From: Xanthostigma xanthostigma
Taxonomy: Eukaryota; Arthropoda; Insecta; Raphidioptera; Raphidiidae
Direction: 5' to 3'
DNA: 64,000 nucleotides
Assembly: GCA_963575645.1 (NCBI GenBank)
Contig: OY754473.1
Span: 6,510,001 to 6,574,000 of the forward strand
Positions within the stretch are counted from its first letter, which is position 1; each line of letters starts with the position of its first letter. A program made the position numbers and the translations under genes. The notes beneath the pieces were generated by a model. It searched no databases, was not told the origin of the DNA, and worked only from the letters and a program-made list of their open reading frames with translations. This document shows positions 19,362-30,031 of the stretch, piece after piece.

Positions 19362-20859
19362 TTCTTTATACATAAACAAATAATTTAATCCAAATATTTT
19401 GCTCTTACTTTCTTTCTCTTAATTGCAAACAAAGATTTGAAAAAACGTATCCATTTTAAACATATCTACTAATCTATACTCCAGACAATTTTGTCACGTA
19501 TTTATGTAAAGAAAATGTGTTTTTTAGGTTATGTAAAGCTGTCAATATCTTTGCATCTGGATATTTACACATCTTTTGAGAGAACTGAGGACTCATTTTA
19601 ATCTGATCAGTAGCTTAGCTGCAAGGTTGCTGTTCAATGGATAAAAGCAAGAATACATTACAGAGAATTGAGCGAAAAAACGAGCGATTTTGTTACACCC
19701 TGTAACAGGTCTGACCTTTTAACCTCGTCTAAACTTTTTTTTATTGCATAGTCAAAATAATTATTCATTTTTGTAATTTTGTGTGTAACTTGATTACTTC
19801 ATTTCCTTTATCTCGATTGAATATAAAACAATTATGAAATCATTTTAGTTTTTCTATTTATTATATTATTTAGGTACATAAATAATTCTATATTAAATTT
19901 CGTATCCTTGTTGTTATTTAAATAACTTTTGATTTTAATATCAACTATTAATTTTTCGCTTTATTAAAGTTTAATTAATCCAAAAAAAAAAAAAAAATGA
20001 TACAAAAATTAAAGAGCAAATTTCGAGTTTTTGATTATATCTGCATGAACCAAGTGATCAAAAAATGATAATACATTTTAAAATAAAACTTACCCAAGTA
20101 ACAATTCTCTTCACGCCATGCCCATCAAGCGCTGTCGTCGCTCTGAAACAAAAAAAAAGCTATTAAAATAAAAAAGCAATCACAAATATCAAAATAATCT
20201 AAATTATTTTTTTACACTAGATAAATAAAATATGTTCATTAGATTTCTATTAGTGTTTTTTTGTGTTATTAACTTATTGTCCATATTGACAGGGACTCTT
20301 TTAATTAAAAAATAAAAAATGAACCAAAATATACGGAATATTTTTTTGGTCAACTAGAATAAATTCATGACTCAAAAGCCGCCTACTCAAGCGATTCACC
20401 CAGACAAAATTCAAAAGCAGTTTAGAATTCTGTATTCTAATTTTTGACAATATTAATATTTTGTGACGACAATAAATTTTATTTTTAATGTAACAACACA
20501 ACGTAACAATAATCTTATTGTCTGCAGACCTATAAATTGTAACAATCAAAACAACACAGATAATTTATATAAATAACAACAAAACGTTATTATAGAGTGT
20601 AATAATAAAACAGACAAAGAGATTCACAACCATATAGAACTATGTTGAACCTACATATAGCTATAAATTGTACAATAAAATTATAAACATATATAATGGT
20701 TATTAACTTATTATGTAACCCATAACCATCTTTTGTGCTTGGAGTTTAAAAGCACAAAATATTTAAGCTAATCCATATAGTCCACTCAAAATAAACATTT
20801 CAATTTACTTTAATTCGCATAGAGCTGAAAATTGGTACAGGTATACTATATACGTTTGT
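19362..20859. other. Long AT-rich spacer, nothing identified
   Basis: About 1.5 kb without repeat ends, RNA motifs or convincing frames. The 82-residue minus frame (20301-20549) has no recognisable domain. A-tract at 19981-19996. Confidence 0.4.
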
Positions 20860-21002
20860 AAAACTGGTCTGGACGAAAAGGGCTTTTTATTTTAACGCGT
20901 AGTCCATGTCCACCCTGAAGGTCCATTCTAAATATTGGTGAGAAAATGTTTTAAATCGGATGAGTAGTTTCGGAGATCACACCCCTGCATCCAAACTTTA
21001 CC
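20860..21002 (-). mobile_element. Helitron B, internal fragment
   Basis: It contains CTGAAGGTCCATTCTAAATA, GGATGAGTAGTTTCGGAGAT and ATCCAAACTTTACC of Helitron B in reverse. The 5' terminus is lost where MITE T begins at 21004. Its TTTTAACGCGTAGTCC variant shows the target type used by the THAP element in 18711-19263. Confidence 0.65.
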
Positions 21003-21003
21003 A

Positions 21004-21307
21004 TACGCGCCACGGATCTAAAAGATTGAATGGTTAGTGACAAACAGCGTCGCAAACGCACATTTTAGAGCCGTTGAGACACCCACCACCTCCCAGCTAC
21101 CTGCACGGAACGTGCGCTCGTCGGTGATTGGCCGTGATCGCTCGTTGTCGCTTTCCTGCTTTAAAGTACAGTCGAGTACGCTATTGTCAAGTCGTTATAG
21201 TTATTTTAGTTTTGTTGAGTTGCGAGTTTGTAGTTTTTCAACAGTCTGTACAAGTGCAAGCCCGCATTCGCATCTAACTTCCGAGCCATTTAGATTCGTG
21301 GCGCGTA
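21004..21307 (+). mobile_element. MITE family T, complete copy
   Basis: Ends TACGCGCCACGGATCTAAAA and (complement) TACGCGCCACGAATCTAAAT. The interior is colinear with 41937-42229 and inverted relative to 12396-12701. It abuts Helitron B. The 113-residue frame is shared by all copies only in parts and is not a known protein. Confidence 0.75.
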
Positions 21308-21753
21308 TTGTAATTATTGTAATGTTAATTAATTACATTCTGAGGAAGTTACAATTAGAAACGAAACGCAGAACTTAATTTGAGTTAATTCTTTTCTCAA
21401 ATTGTTCAATTTCCTTGCGATTTCAACATCAATAATTATTATTAAATTACTTTAATTATAAAATGAAACAAAAACATAAACATTATTCTTATTAAATTAC
21501 AGTCGACGCTACCGAACTGATAATATGTTTTGATAATAATAGATTGTATGTTAATATTTAAATGTAGTCAATAGACCTGTCTATCTGATCTTTATCGCAA
21601 TTTAATACGATTTAATCAGACTCACAGGTTTTTTCATACTGTTTGTAGCGTGGGATATGACGCGTTCTCAGAACTATTGACATTACAAGATACAAGATGT
21701 CACTGAAGTCAACAAATTTTCATTTTTCAAGCAAACTACAGTAATTTGTCTAA
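21308..21753. other. Spacer, nothing identified
   Basis: AT-rich DNA without features. Confidence 0.4.
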
Positions 21754-21842
21754 AAACCGCTGCACACGAGGCTGGATTTGCCGCTAGATTTCACTGCTAG
21801 GTTTCAAGCACTGGTTTTCTTAATTGCTATTATGTGCTATAA
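21754..21842 (+). mobile_element. PIF/Harbinger-type left end
   Basis: AAACCGCTGCACACGAGGCT followed by GCCGCTAGATTTCACTGC matches, as an inverted repeat of about 85 bp, the right end at about 25033-25118. It is preceded by TAA (21751-21753), and TAA follows 25118. Either it is the true left end of a 3.37-kb composite (21754-25118) or a truncated separate copy. Confidence 0.55.
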
Positions 21843-22696
21843 ATCTATTCTGTCCAAATTCTCGGGTATAAATATTTATTCGTCTGAAAAAATAATAATG
21901 ACCGCCACATAGATCATAACAGCTAACCTATAAAAGTGGAGTATTATATCTGCAATTTTCTCTTGTGAATTTATTTATGTGTTGTTTATTAACCTTTTGT
22001 GAAGTGTATAGTTGTAAAGCATTAAAGCTAGTGGAAGTTTTTTGTGAAATTGGGTTAGGATAAAACATTATTATTTTAGTGAAACTTTTTATTGACGCCA
22101 TCGGTCGGATTTTTGGGTGAACGTCTCAATATTCAACAAAAATACCAAGGAGTACAGTGCAGTGTGTATTTATTCTTCAACTAACTTTTCTACCTGATAA
22201 TTTGGTTGGTGAATAGAAAGTAAATTTTATTGTAACGAATTTGGTTCCAAGGCTAGTAATTTCTATCTTTAATAGTGTTCGACGAATACGGCCTCAAATG
22301 GTACAGTTACGCAGCTGGCCTGACGATTATGTGGCACCCTGTAAACGTTTAAATGCGCCGTTTAACTAGTTCAATATTTGGTTGACAGCTCCACCTGTAA
22401 AAGACGTGGCCTAGAATTGATGCGACAAACTGGTAAATTGATTGCAAATCTCTGCGATACCGGAAACCAGTTTGCACTCTTAAATATAATCTATCTATCT
22501 ATCTATAAAATTTATGTTCCGTGGGATTTTATTAATTATGTATCAGTGATTAAATGTCTAGTGCGAAATGCAATTAACTGGACCCTGTTATCACTGTGTT
22601 ATTCTTCTTTTTTTATTATTAGTATCCATCTTCCAAACAAGTTAGTGATATTTATTGAGTGTGAGAAACTTTAAGTGAAAGTTGATAAGCTTTCGT
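21843..22696. other. Spacer with a short (TCTA)n run
   Basis: A (TCTA) run of about 4.5 units lies at 22489-22505. The 98-residue frame (22378-22674) spans that microsatellite and has no domain. No gene is supported. Confidence 0.4.
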
Positions 22697-23365
22697 AGTG
22701 TTTTACCATTCCAACCCACAAGTGGGAAATGGGACTAGTTTAGGTCAAAAATCACTTTTCAAAAATTTTACAATATCTTTCCGTTTTGAGGTCCCCCGAA
22801 TCCAAAAAAACATATTTTTGGAAAATCTCTGTGCGTCTGTTAGTCTGTGAACACGATACAGGTCAAACGGATGAGCGGATTGAAACCAAATTTTGGGAGG
22901 ATGTTTGGTATGCAAATATAAAGAGCCCTATTGTTTTTGGGAAAAATCGGCGCATGCGCAGAAGAGATATATGCTGAAACGGTACTTTTTAAATAATAAT
23001 GATATACTTTTCATAACGGCTTGTTATTCTATTTATTTTTTCAAGAAAGTTTTCTTGAAAAATTTTTTTTCTAAACTTTATAGTTTCGGAAATATTTTGA
23101 AAATAAAAAAAAATCAGCCGCTCTTTTGTTTTATGGATCTGTCAGAAATACACTAGCTCGGCAAGCTTTGATTAATCTTTACATGACGTGGAACATATTA
23201 TTTAGGTAACAATGGCAACGAATAGCAAATATCATATACTAGCCATTACCCGCGTTACCTCACACGACATCAGAAATTTTATTTTCTTTATTATAATCAA
23301 ATGTGTCAACATTTTTGAAAATGGAATGGTCCCGTCGCTCAATTGGCTGGATTTTTTTTTTATAT
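22697..23365 (+). mobile_element. Repeat R, copy 2
   Basis: It starts ACCATTCCAACCCACAAGTG and ends near GGAATGGTCCCGTCGCTC; it is the inverted counterpart of 4585-5178 with extra sequence at 22735-22790. It carries the palindrome GCGCATGCGC at 22952. Two overlapping frames here (63 and 87 residues) are not conserved as frames in copy 1. Confidence 0.6.
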
Positions 23366-23410
23366 AACTGTAAACTTTGTAACCCCTAAAAACATTCCCC
23401 CCAAAAAAAT

Positions 23411-23570
23411 GGTTGTCTGTAAAGTCGGTTTACGGACGATAGTTTTACGTGATAACGTATTCCGCTCGAAGGTCAGGCGGAACGTGACACATTTCGGAAC
23501 GTGACACTTTTTCGTGCATGCAGCCGGTGTTTCATCAATTTATAAGACGTTATCACGTCAAAAAAAAACG
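23411..23570 (-). mobile_element. Repeat V, short copy
   Basis: TGGTTGTCTGTAAAGTCGGT at one end and ATAAGACGTTATCACGTC at the other identify the family. The middle is shorter than in 17911-18171 and includes a duplicated CGGAACGTGACAC. Confidence 0.65.
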
Positions 23571-23934
23571 TTCATTTTGAATGCGTTCAGATAGCGGTGA
23601 CCCGTTAAACAAAAACTAAAGTTAGAGTGAACGCTCTCGAAAACTAAATTTAAACATGTCAAAAAAAATTGATTTATTCTCGAGATTAAAAGATCAATAG
23701 TTACATAACATAAATACAGATAGAGCTACGGTATTAAAGTTTGTTGACACCTGCTGACAATAATATTATTACTGTACGCTCCATTTTATATAATATGTCT
23801 ATGCATAGTTGATTCAACAATAATCCCTTCATAATCCTTAAAGAAGACACGTATGTCTAACATACATGCGGCTTACATACAACTGATTGATATACTTCAA
23901 TGGCTAAAGCCCCGTTCAGAACGGCGTTATGTTA
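23571..23934. other. Spacer, nothing identified
   Basis: No supported feature. Confidence 0.4.
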
Positions 23935-24635
23935 AGCGGCCTACACACCTTGATGTTAGCTGCGATGCCGGCATCGACTGTTATGTTACATGAAACTTGC
24001 ATCAGTTGCATAAACGCCTACTTAAATCGAAACCTATTGCGATGCCTGAATCGACTCCATGTTCATGCAACACAAGAATAGTAGGTTATTTTCTAGGTAC
24101 CTAGTGCTTGACGAATAAAATGGGGTACGTTTTGCCAACACCAGTTTTATTAGCAGTAGTTGGGGTACTCTTTATTCTCCATAAAAGGAAATCATTAACG
24201 AAATGGTCAAAAAGATGGTTTATAGAAAGAAAGCGTTATTCAAATGCAAATTTATTGGAAGAGCTAAAAGTACATTTGTATTCCAAAGACACGTATGCAG
24301 ATGATAAATGTTTATGAACTCTTCCCAAAATACACGATCACTTTCCATCATGGACTTTACACACACAAACAACAAAGTAACCTCTAAAATGGCGCGGGAA
24401 AATGAATTAATATCGTCTTGGCATCGACGCAATTCTATACACTCTGAAACTTGCATCAGCATCACCGACTCGGCGTCGTGGCTCGCCGATCAAAATGGGA
24501 TTCCAGACTCTGCATCGCTACACGCCGCAACTGATGCCAAATACGCGATTCAGTGCTACGCACACTGCTACTTGTATCATGAAACATAAGAGTCGATGCC
24601 TGCATCGCAGCTAACATTAAAGTGTGTAGGCCGCT
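23935..24635 (+). mobile_element. PIF/Harbinger element, internally deleted
   Basis: Ends AGCGGCCTACACACCTTGAT and (complement) AGCGGCCTACACACTTTAAT are inverted repeats that run on into GCTGCGATGC. Flanks are TTA and TCA, close to the TWA duplication of this superfamily. It holds an N-terminal transposase piece (24120) followed by sequence lacking the DDE core. The inverted copy at 54617-55090 shares the interior. Confidence 0.7.
24120..24317 (+). pseudogene. Harbinger transposase N-terminal fragment
   Basis: The frame begins at ATG 24120 and includes KWSKRWFIERKRYSNANLLE. The pattern K-x3-RW-x5-R/Kxxx...LL.EL matches the N-terminal region shared by PIF/Harbinger transposases and HARBI1-like proteins, where the protein contacts its partner before the DDE domain. 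It ends at a stop after KDTYADDKCL. Only about 65 of the usual ~350-400 residues remain. It lies between clear Harbinger-type ends. Confidence 0.6.
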
Positions 24636-24638
24636 TCA

Positions 24639-25118
24639 AGGCCGCTGTACACGAGGTTAGAAACACTGTTAGATTTATGAGCAAGAACCAATCAGGAAGC
24701 AGTATCTTGTCACGTGAACGACTTGAACAAACACCCGCTGCGGGCTCGCCAGCTAGCTCTCAAGATAAGTTTTTAAAATTAAGAACAGGAGTCAGGAGCT
24801 ATTTTTCTTGCTAGGTCCGCTGCTAGGTATGAGCAAGAACCAATCAGGAAGCAGTATCTTGTCACGTAGGCGACTTGAACAAACATCCACATACAAACAC
24901 TGTGCCATAGTGTGTGTTCTGTTTAGAGACAATAAACAAGCACTTTTGTTACCGTTCTAACACTGCGCGCGCACCGAATCTATCTGCAGAGTAAGCTTGT
25001 AAAGACGTCTCGTGTGAAGCGAGCACATAATAGCAAGTAAGAGAACCAGCGCTAGAAAACTAGTAGTGAAATCTAGCGAGGAACCTGGCGGAAAATCCAG
25101 CCTCGTGTGCAGCGGACT
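24639..25118 (+). mobile_element. PIF/Harbinger-type MITE with internal duplication
   Basis: The left end GGCCGCTGTACACGAGGTTA and the right end CCAGCCTCGTGTGCAGCGGA are inverted. TAA follows at 25119. ATGAGCAAGAACCAATCAGG and about 50 bp after it occur twice (24677 and 24829). A copy with the same motif is at 50805-51779. It sits directly against the previous Harbinger element. Confidence 0.6.
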
Positions 25119-26094
25119 TAAGAAAGTTTAAGAAATTGATTATTAATGTTAGTGTGGATTTCTTTTTTCGCTTGCACGCCTCTGGATAAAAATGATGGGA
25201 ATTGAAAGAGATGTAAAGATTTAAATCCGATTCGTGTTCTTTGTGGCTTAACATTGTTTCGTTTCAGGACGCGTCTTAAAATTAACACTCGACTGTCACT
25301 TGTTTATTAAAAAAGTATTCAATGATGAAAATTGAATTCGAATTTAAGTACTTATTTTTTTTAATTTCAAACTTTGCCGCCTCGCGATCATATTTATTAA
25401 TTTAACAATATTCATAACTTATTTTTATTAATAAAAATACAATCATAATTTTATTTGTTCTGGATTGGTGGAAAAATTATTAAACAGTAGTAAAAAAAAA
25501 CAGCATCAATGTCGTAGCAAAATGTAAAATACAGTCAAACCTGAGTGAGTGAGAACTGGGTAAGCGAGGAAACTCTCTAAGTGAGAAGACACGACTTAAA
25601 TTAACAACAATAATTTTCAAATAACATTAAATAAAATATAGTTTAGACGTCTTGAATAATAAAAATACTTAATTATTACCACTGCAATTTGACTCTTATC
25701 TGCTATAAAAGTAAAAATACTAATAAAATTTTATAATTAGTTTTTGAGACAGTTTTGTATTTATTGACAGTGAGTTTAAAATGTATTTCCATTATTTTGA
25801 CAAAGGAATTAGCTTCAAAGATTTATTTTCCACGTAAATTAACAGTTTTTTTTCCAAATTAAATTTATACTTGAAGCTAATAGCCATGCAATACTTAAAT
25901 ACGCTTTGTAGAAGCTCTTGTGAAAATAAATGGATGACTTTTATTGTTTACAATACTCGTAAAGATTAAATACATTTAATTAAAAATATTACCCATTGCT
26001 AATTAATTATATCGGAGGCAGTGCCAAATTTAAGTGTAGATCTATTATGTAGCTCCATCTAGGGGTTGAACAAAACGTACTATATCTATATATA
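25119..26094. other. Spacer with a possible pogo-like end
   Basis: ACAGTCAAACCTGAGTGAGT at 25541 followed by CTCTCTAAGTGAGAAG resembles a pogo/Tigger terminal region, but no opposite end is visible. The rest is AT-rich and featureless. Confidence 0.35.
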
Positions 26095-26625
26095 CAGTAT
26101 GTAAACACGTAAGGTGCACATAGGGAAATTAACATTGGGAAAAAATGACTGGATCAGAGTGAGTCTTGATATCTTGTTTTTCAATTTGACAGATAATATT
26201 CTTTTGCAAAATGAATGTGTATACTACCGAAGAAAATATTCAAATGATTACAACATAATCGAACTTTTTTTATTAATGGGACATTAAATTCCCAAAAATA
26301 CTTAAATATGGTGCGAGATCAAATATCTCCGCCTATTCGTTTTGAACCTAAAGATAGTGGGTCACTGATTTACCAACGCGCATACGTCATACCAGTCAGA
26401 CAATTTTTGAATGAAATGTTTTCAAACAGATAGAGTTTTTTTTTTGTTTTATTTTTGTACAAAAAAATTAAAATCAAAATAAAATAGAAATCCTCAAGAT
26501 TAGCACGATAATTCAATAGAAATAACAATTAATGCAGTCATGGCTAACTCTGATCCAAGTATTTTTTCCCAATGCTAATTTCCCTACGTGCACCTTACGC
26601 GACCTTACGCGTTTACATACCAACT
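26095..26625 (+). mobile_element. Mariner-derived element, copy with short TIR insertion
   Basis: It begins CAGTATGTAAACACGTAAGG after TA and ends in GTGCACCTTACGCG...TTTACATACCAACTG. The right end carries a duplicated CGACCTTACGCG. The transposase relic (VRDQISPPIR...PVRQFLNEMF) is present and broken. Some internal sequence seen in 49439 and 62725 is missing. Confidence 0.75.
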
Positions 26626-26629
26626 GCAT

Positions 26630-26850
26630 ATAAAATTCCCGTGCCAGTATTTTGGCCGCGCTAATCTCCGAAACCACTGAACAGATTTTCATGAAATTTT
26701 GTAAATGTGTGCAACATATGCTATAGGATAGTTCTAATTAAATATTTTGTACAAAATTGCGATATTTTCTCAAAAAAAACCGTTTTTGTAATACGTAACG
26801 ACATCTGTTTTATCAGAAGTGCAGTTTTGTTCATTTGCTTCTGAACTAAT
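26630..26850 (+). mobile_element. Helitron C fragment
   Basis: TATAAAATTCCCGTGCCAGT, TAATCTCCGAAACCACTGAA and TTAAATATTTTGTACAAAAT match the complete Helitron C at 55588-55976. The 5' terminus abuts the mariner-derived element and no CTAG end is found. Confidence 0.6.
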
Positions 26851-27099
26851 ATTTCAGAAGCAAACAATCTGTGTATCAATGTTAGAACAACAAGCCGATT
26901 GTTATCCTACAACAATGTGTGTATCATTGTTAGAATGACAAGCCGATTGTCGTCTCACGAAATTCTTTGTCGTCGCCTGCTGGGGGGTGTCTGTTACAAT
27001 ATTAATTTTTTATTAGTTACGAATACTTGTATTTGTTTTAATTAAATCCGACGACCCTAAATTAAGAACTATAGCGGTATAATTAGTAAGTTAAGTTCT

Positions 27100-27170
27100 G
27101 ATTACATCTGCCCCGCCGGGATTTGAACCCAGTACCTTTCGAACGCGTACCAAGTGCCATCAGGTAACTA
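27100..27170 (-). repeat. tRNA-derived SINE head, fragment
   Basis: On the minus strand TTCGAAAGGTACTGGGTTCAAATCCC-like sequence gives a good box B, followed by GGCGGGGCAGATGT. It shares this end with the fuller SINE at 27712-27985. Confidence 0.55.
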
Positions 27171-27171
27171 A

Positions 27172-27711
27172 ATTGAGTACAAATATTATAATAATGAATG
27201 AACTAACTATAGAAGTGCACGACTTTGGAATGGAAATTTGCATAATATTATTTATGTTTATAATATTATAGAAATGATTGCCGGTGCAACTCGATGGCTA
27301 CTTATTTAATCGTTAAGAAGAAATTACCGTTTGTTCACAGTTGCCGTGTTTAACGACCGCTTTCAATAATGTCAGCTGATTTATGGCCGGTTTCTGAAAC
27401 TATAGTTACCAATACGACAATAAACACAAGATTAATTGTGCAATTTCTACCCTTATAAAACAGACCTGTCTATCTTATTTTTCCGCGTGAAACTTGAGAA
27501 CAGTTCAACCGATTATCAAGCGGTTTTCTTTCCCATATATTAATAATAAATATAATAAAAATACTAGTAATAATAATAATAATAATGCGTTTAACGTTCG
27601 TTTCTCGACTTTATGTCATAACAGACGCCATTCGCACCGTTACTATTTTCCATCTATCACACTTTCCGTTATTTTCAACATTTTTAAACTTCCACTTAAT
27701 TAATAGCAATG
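27172..27711. other. Spacer with (AAT)n
   Basis: An AAT-type microsatellite lies near 27568-27588. The 69-residue frame over it is low complexity. No gene is supported. Confidence 0.4.
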
Positions 27712-27985
27712 GGCGAATGAAGGAATTTTAGGACATTAGGATAAGATAGGCAAATTTTGAGCATAGGAGTTTGAAAGGTAATCGGCAATGGCCTTAAATA
27801 AGGAACCATCTCGATATTTATCTGGAATTATTGAGGGAAACCATGGAAAACCTCAACAATATTACCGTTTCTCGGCGAGAGGCACCAGGAAAAAATCCCC
27901 AGCCACATCTGCCTCCGCCGGGATTCGATAACAGTACCTCTCGAATGGGAGTCTAGTGCTCTCACCACTACGTCACCCCGCTCGG
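27712..27985 (-). mobile_element. tRNA-derived SINE
   Basis: Reading from 27985 on the minus strand, the head has a box A-like GGTGACGTAGTGGTGAGAGC and a box B-like TATCGAATCCCGG. The body follows with CCTGGTGCCTCTCGCCGAGA, TGTTGAGGTTTTCCATGGTT and GGTTCCTTATTTAAGGCC. The last motif resembles the conserved 3' domain shared by SINEs of many arthropods (GGTTCC...AAGGCCACGGCCG). The tail is AT-rich with no clean poly-A. Confidence 0.65.
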
Positions 27986-27997
27986 TTTCTTTCTCAT

Positions 27998-28129
27998 ATA
28001 GATACGCTCATCCTGAAGGTCCATTCTAAATATTGTTGAAAAATTTTTTGAATTCGAATGAGCAGTTTCGGAGGTTACCTTTCTACATCCAAACTTACAA
28101 AGTTTACCTATTCATAATATTAGTATAGA
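27998..28129 (-). mobile_element. Helitron B, 5' part
   Basis: It begins TCTATACTAATATTATGAAT at 28129 and contains TTGTAAGTTTGGATGTAG and CTTCAGGATGAGCG. The 3' part is missing. Confidence 0.65.
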
Positions 28130-28370
28130 TTTGTAGATTATAGAAGCTCGATAACTGAGGTCATTAGCGTTTAATTGAAATAGATTTTATTTAATTAAAT
28201 CTAATAAATCATTAGTTCTGATGTGAAAAAGCAAAAAAAAAATTGTTGATACGCATTCTTTATTACATTTTGTACACCTGCGTTGATTAGATGAGGCAGG
28301 GAATTCAATTAATTTCGTTAAAAATTCAACACCTCTTTACCTATATGTAGATGAAAAGCACGCATCTTAT

Positions 28371-28462
28371 AATCAACAGGGTGATTTTTAAATACTTGAA
28401 CATACAAAAAGAACGAGTCTTCTTTTTGTATGTTCAAGTATTTAAAAATCATCCTGTTGATT
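28371..28462. repeat. 43-bp near-perfect inverted repeat
   Basis: Arms 28371-28413 (AATCAACAGGGTGATTTTTA and following) and 28420-28462 pair with one G/T mismatch, with loop CGAGTC. The outer CAGGGTGATTTTTAA resembles mariner-type ends, so it may be a pair of solo ends. Confidence 0.85.
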
Positions 28463-28691
28463 CATGTTGAAAATGATTATTTTTCTAAGCATACATTTTT
28501 CTGGATTTCCCAAGCCATTTCTAAGGAAGTGAATTTTGGACATAAATTCGCTTTCTTAAAAGTGGCTTGGGGAGGGTGCAATTGGTCAAAAATTTTTGCC
28601 GCTGGTATTTGCTGGTCAATTAGCTCTAACAGAACCTAAAAATAAAGCGGCAGACATTGTTTTACCATCTTTGATAGTTTTTATCCCCTTT

Positions 28692-29047
28692 ATCTTAAAA
28701 GAAAGCAATGAAGAAAATACAAAAAATTAAAAATATATTCGCCCAACGTGGGGCTCGAACCCACAACCCTGATATTAACAGTCGCATGCTCTACCGACTG
28801 ACCTAGCCGGGCTTTTGAATGTAGTTACGGCATTTCACCTGAATAGAAGCTATTTTTAAGATACATTTTGCAACATTTTTCATTGATGATCCGCCCCTAT
28901 TGGTCGTATTATACAGCCTATAGCCTTCCTTGATAAATGGGCTATCCAACAAAAAAAATTGTTTTCAATTTGAACCCGCAGTTCCTAAGATTAGCGCGTT
29001 CAACCAAACAAACAAACAAACTCTTCAGCTGTATATATTAGTATAGA
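28692..29047 (-). mobile_element. Helitron A with tRNA-Lys-like cargo, 3'-truncated
   Basis: It starts TCTATACTAATATATACAGC at 29047 and runs through AACGCGCTAATCTTAGGAAC to the tRNA-like sequence and GAAAGCAATG-type flank. The segment with GACAAAAACTTTTGAACGG and the 3' hairpin is lost. Confidence 0.75.
28740..28812 (-). repeat. tRNA-Lys-like pseudo-tRNA within Helitron A
   Basis: The minus strand begins GCCCGGCTAGGTCAGTCGGT and ends GGTTCGAGCCCCACGTTGGG plus CG, which is the tRNA-Lys pattern I know. Acceptor, D- and T-arms can pair. The anticodon stem has two mismatches and the anticodon is GTT, so it is unlikely to be a working tRNA-Lys. A T-run follows. This is the best-preserved copy of five. 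Confidence 0.75.
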
Positions 29048-29509
29048 AGTATAGATTATAAAGTGTCAGAGCATTACTTTATATATTGTGAAATATTTTT
29101 ATGTATTTTTATTGACAAATGATGGATGACAAACGACAAATAGAACAGCCGGTATATGAAGGACATAACGGAGGTCACTGTATTCATTAACAAGACACAT
29201 CCTCTCAGAGCTACCAACAGAGTCTAATCATGCGCAAGAGCGCCGTGTTTAATATGTAACGAACAGGTAATGATTTCAGATCATCAATCAAGGATCATCA
29301 ACTGAACATCTCCACACAGTGTCATTAACTTTGCAATGTGTGAAACGTCAATGTTAAAAAACAATATTTTACAGTATATTTTGTATTCACTCATTGATTC
29401 TGATACTCGGTTTTGTGGTCTGTCGCAGTTTTGCCAAAAATAATATTCGTATTTGACATATGGACGGATGTCAAAGGTAATGTCGAATGCGCCATTTTTC
29501 ATATATACA
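29048..29509. other. Spacer, possible LINE remnant
   Basis: Around 29175-29260 a plus frame reads HSLTRHILSELPTESNHAQE, weakly reminiscent of the GHTRLTH segment in LINE RNase H regions. The evidence is too thin to call. Confidence 0.25.
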
Positions 29510-30013
29510 CAGAATGTCCCATGACATGAGTGCCATAGCCTGGGACTGTGTTGCTGGGGTGATTTCAAGTCAAAAATGTCTAAGAACATAATATACCCGG
29601 AACGCTATCCTAACTGAGCTAGAAGCATTTGAAATTTTAAATAAGTAAGCCCACTAATGCAGGTATTAGGTTCGGCTGTTGGTTTTGTTATTATTAAAAA
29701 GACCAGGTGGCTGTGAATCACCATTAGTATTTATTCGTGCTGATCCTGAGACTTTTTGCAGAGCTACCACCTCAATTCTAAGAAGAGCTACACTATGTAT
29801 ACAGCAACTGGGTGGACTAATTCAATAAAGCGATTTCTTTTTAAATGGTTTTTAAATTAGTAGGGAATTCCTACTACTACTTATCTAAAATTTCAAATGC
29901 TTCTAGCTCAGTTAGGATAGCGTTCCGGGTATATGTTCATTAGACATTTCCGACTTGAAATCACCCCAGCAACACAGTCCCAGGCGATGGCAGTCATGTC
30001 GTGGAACACTCTG
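29510..30013. mobile_element. Fold-back carrying a tRNA 5'-half in each arm
   Basis: Arms of about 145 bp (29510-29650 and 29870-30013) are imperfect complements: CAGAATGTCCCATGACATGA against TCATGTCGTGGAACACTCTG. Each arm includes CTTCTAGCTCAGTTAGGATA with GCGTTCCGGGTA, a tRNA 5' half (box A). TA flanks both ends. The ~220-bp centre is unpaired. Confidence 0.65.
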
Positions 30014-30031
30014 TATATATAGTTACACTAA

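Noticed and set aside
22378..22674. 98-residue frame as a gene
   Set aside because: It spans a TCTA microsatellite and has no conserved content.
29175..29260. LINE RNase H fragment
   Set aside because: A short resemblance to the GHTRLTH segment is not enough without flanking motifs.
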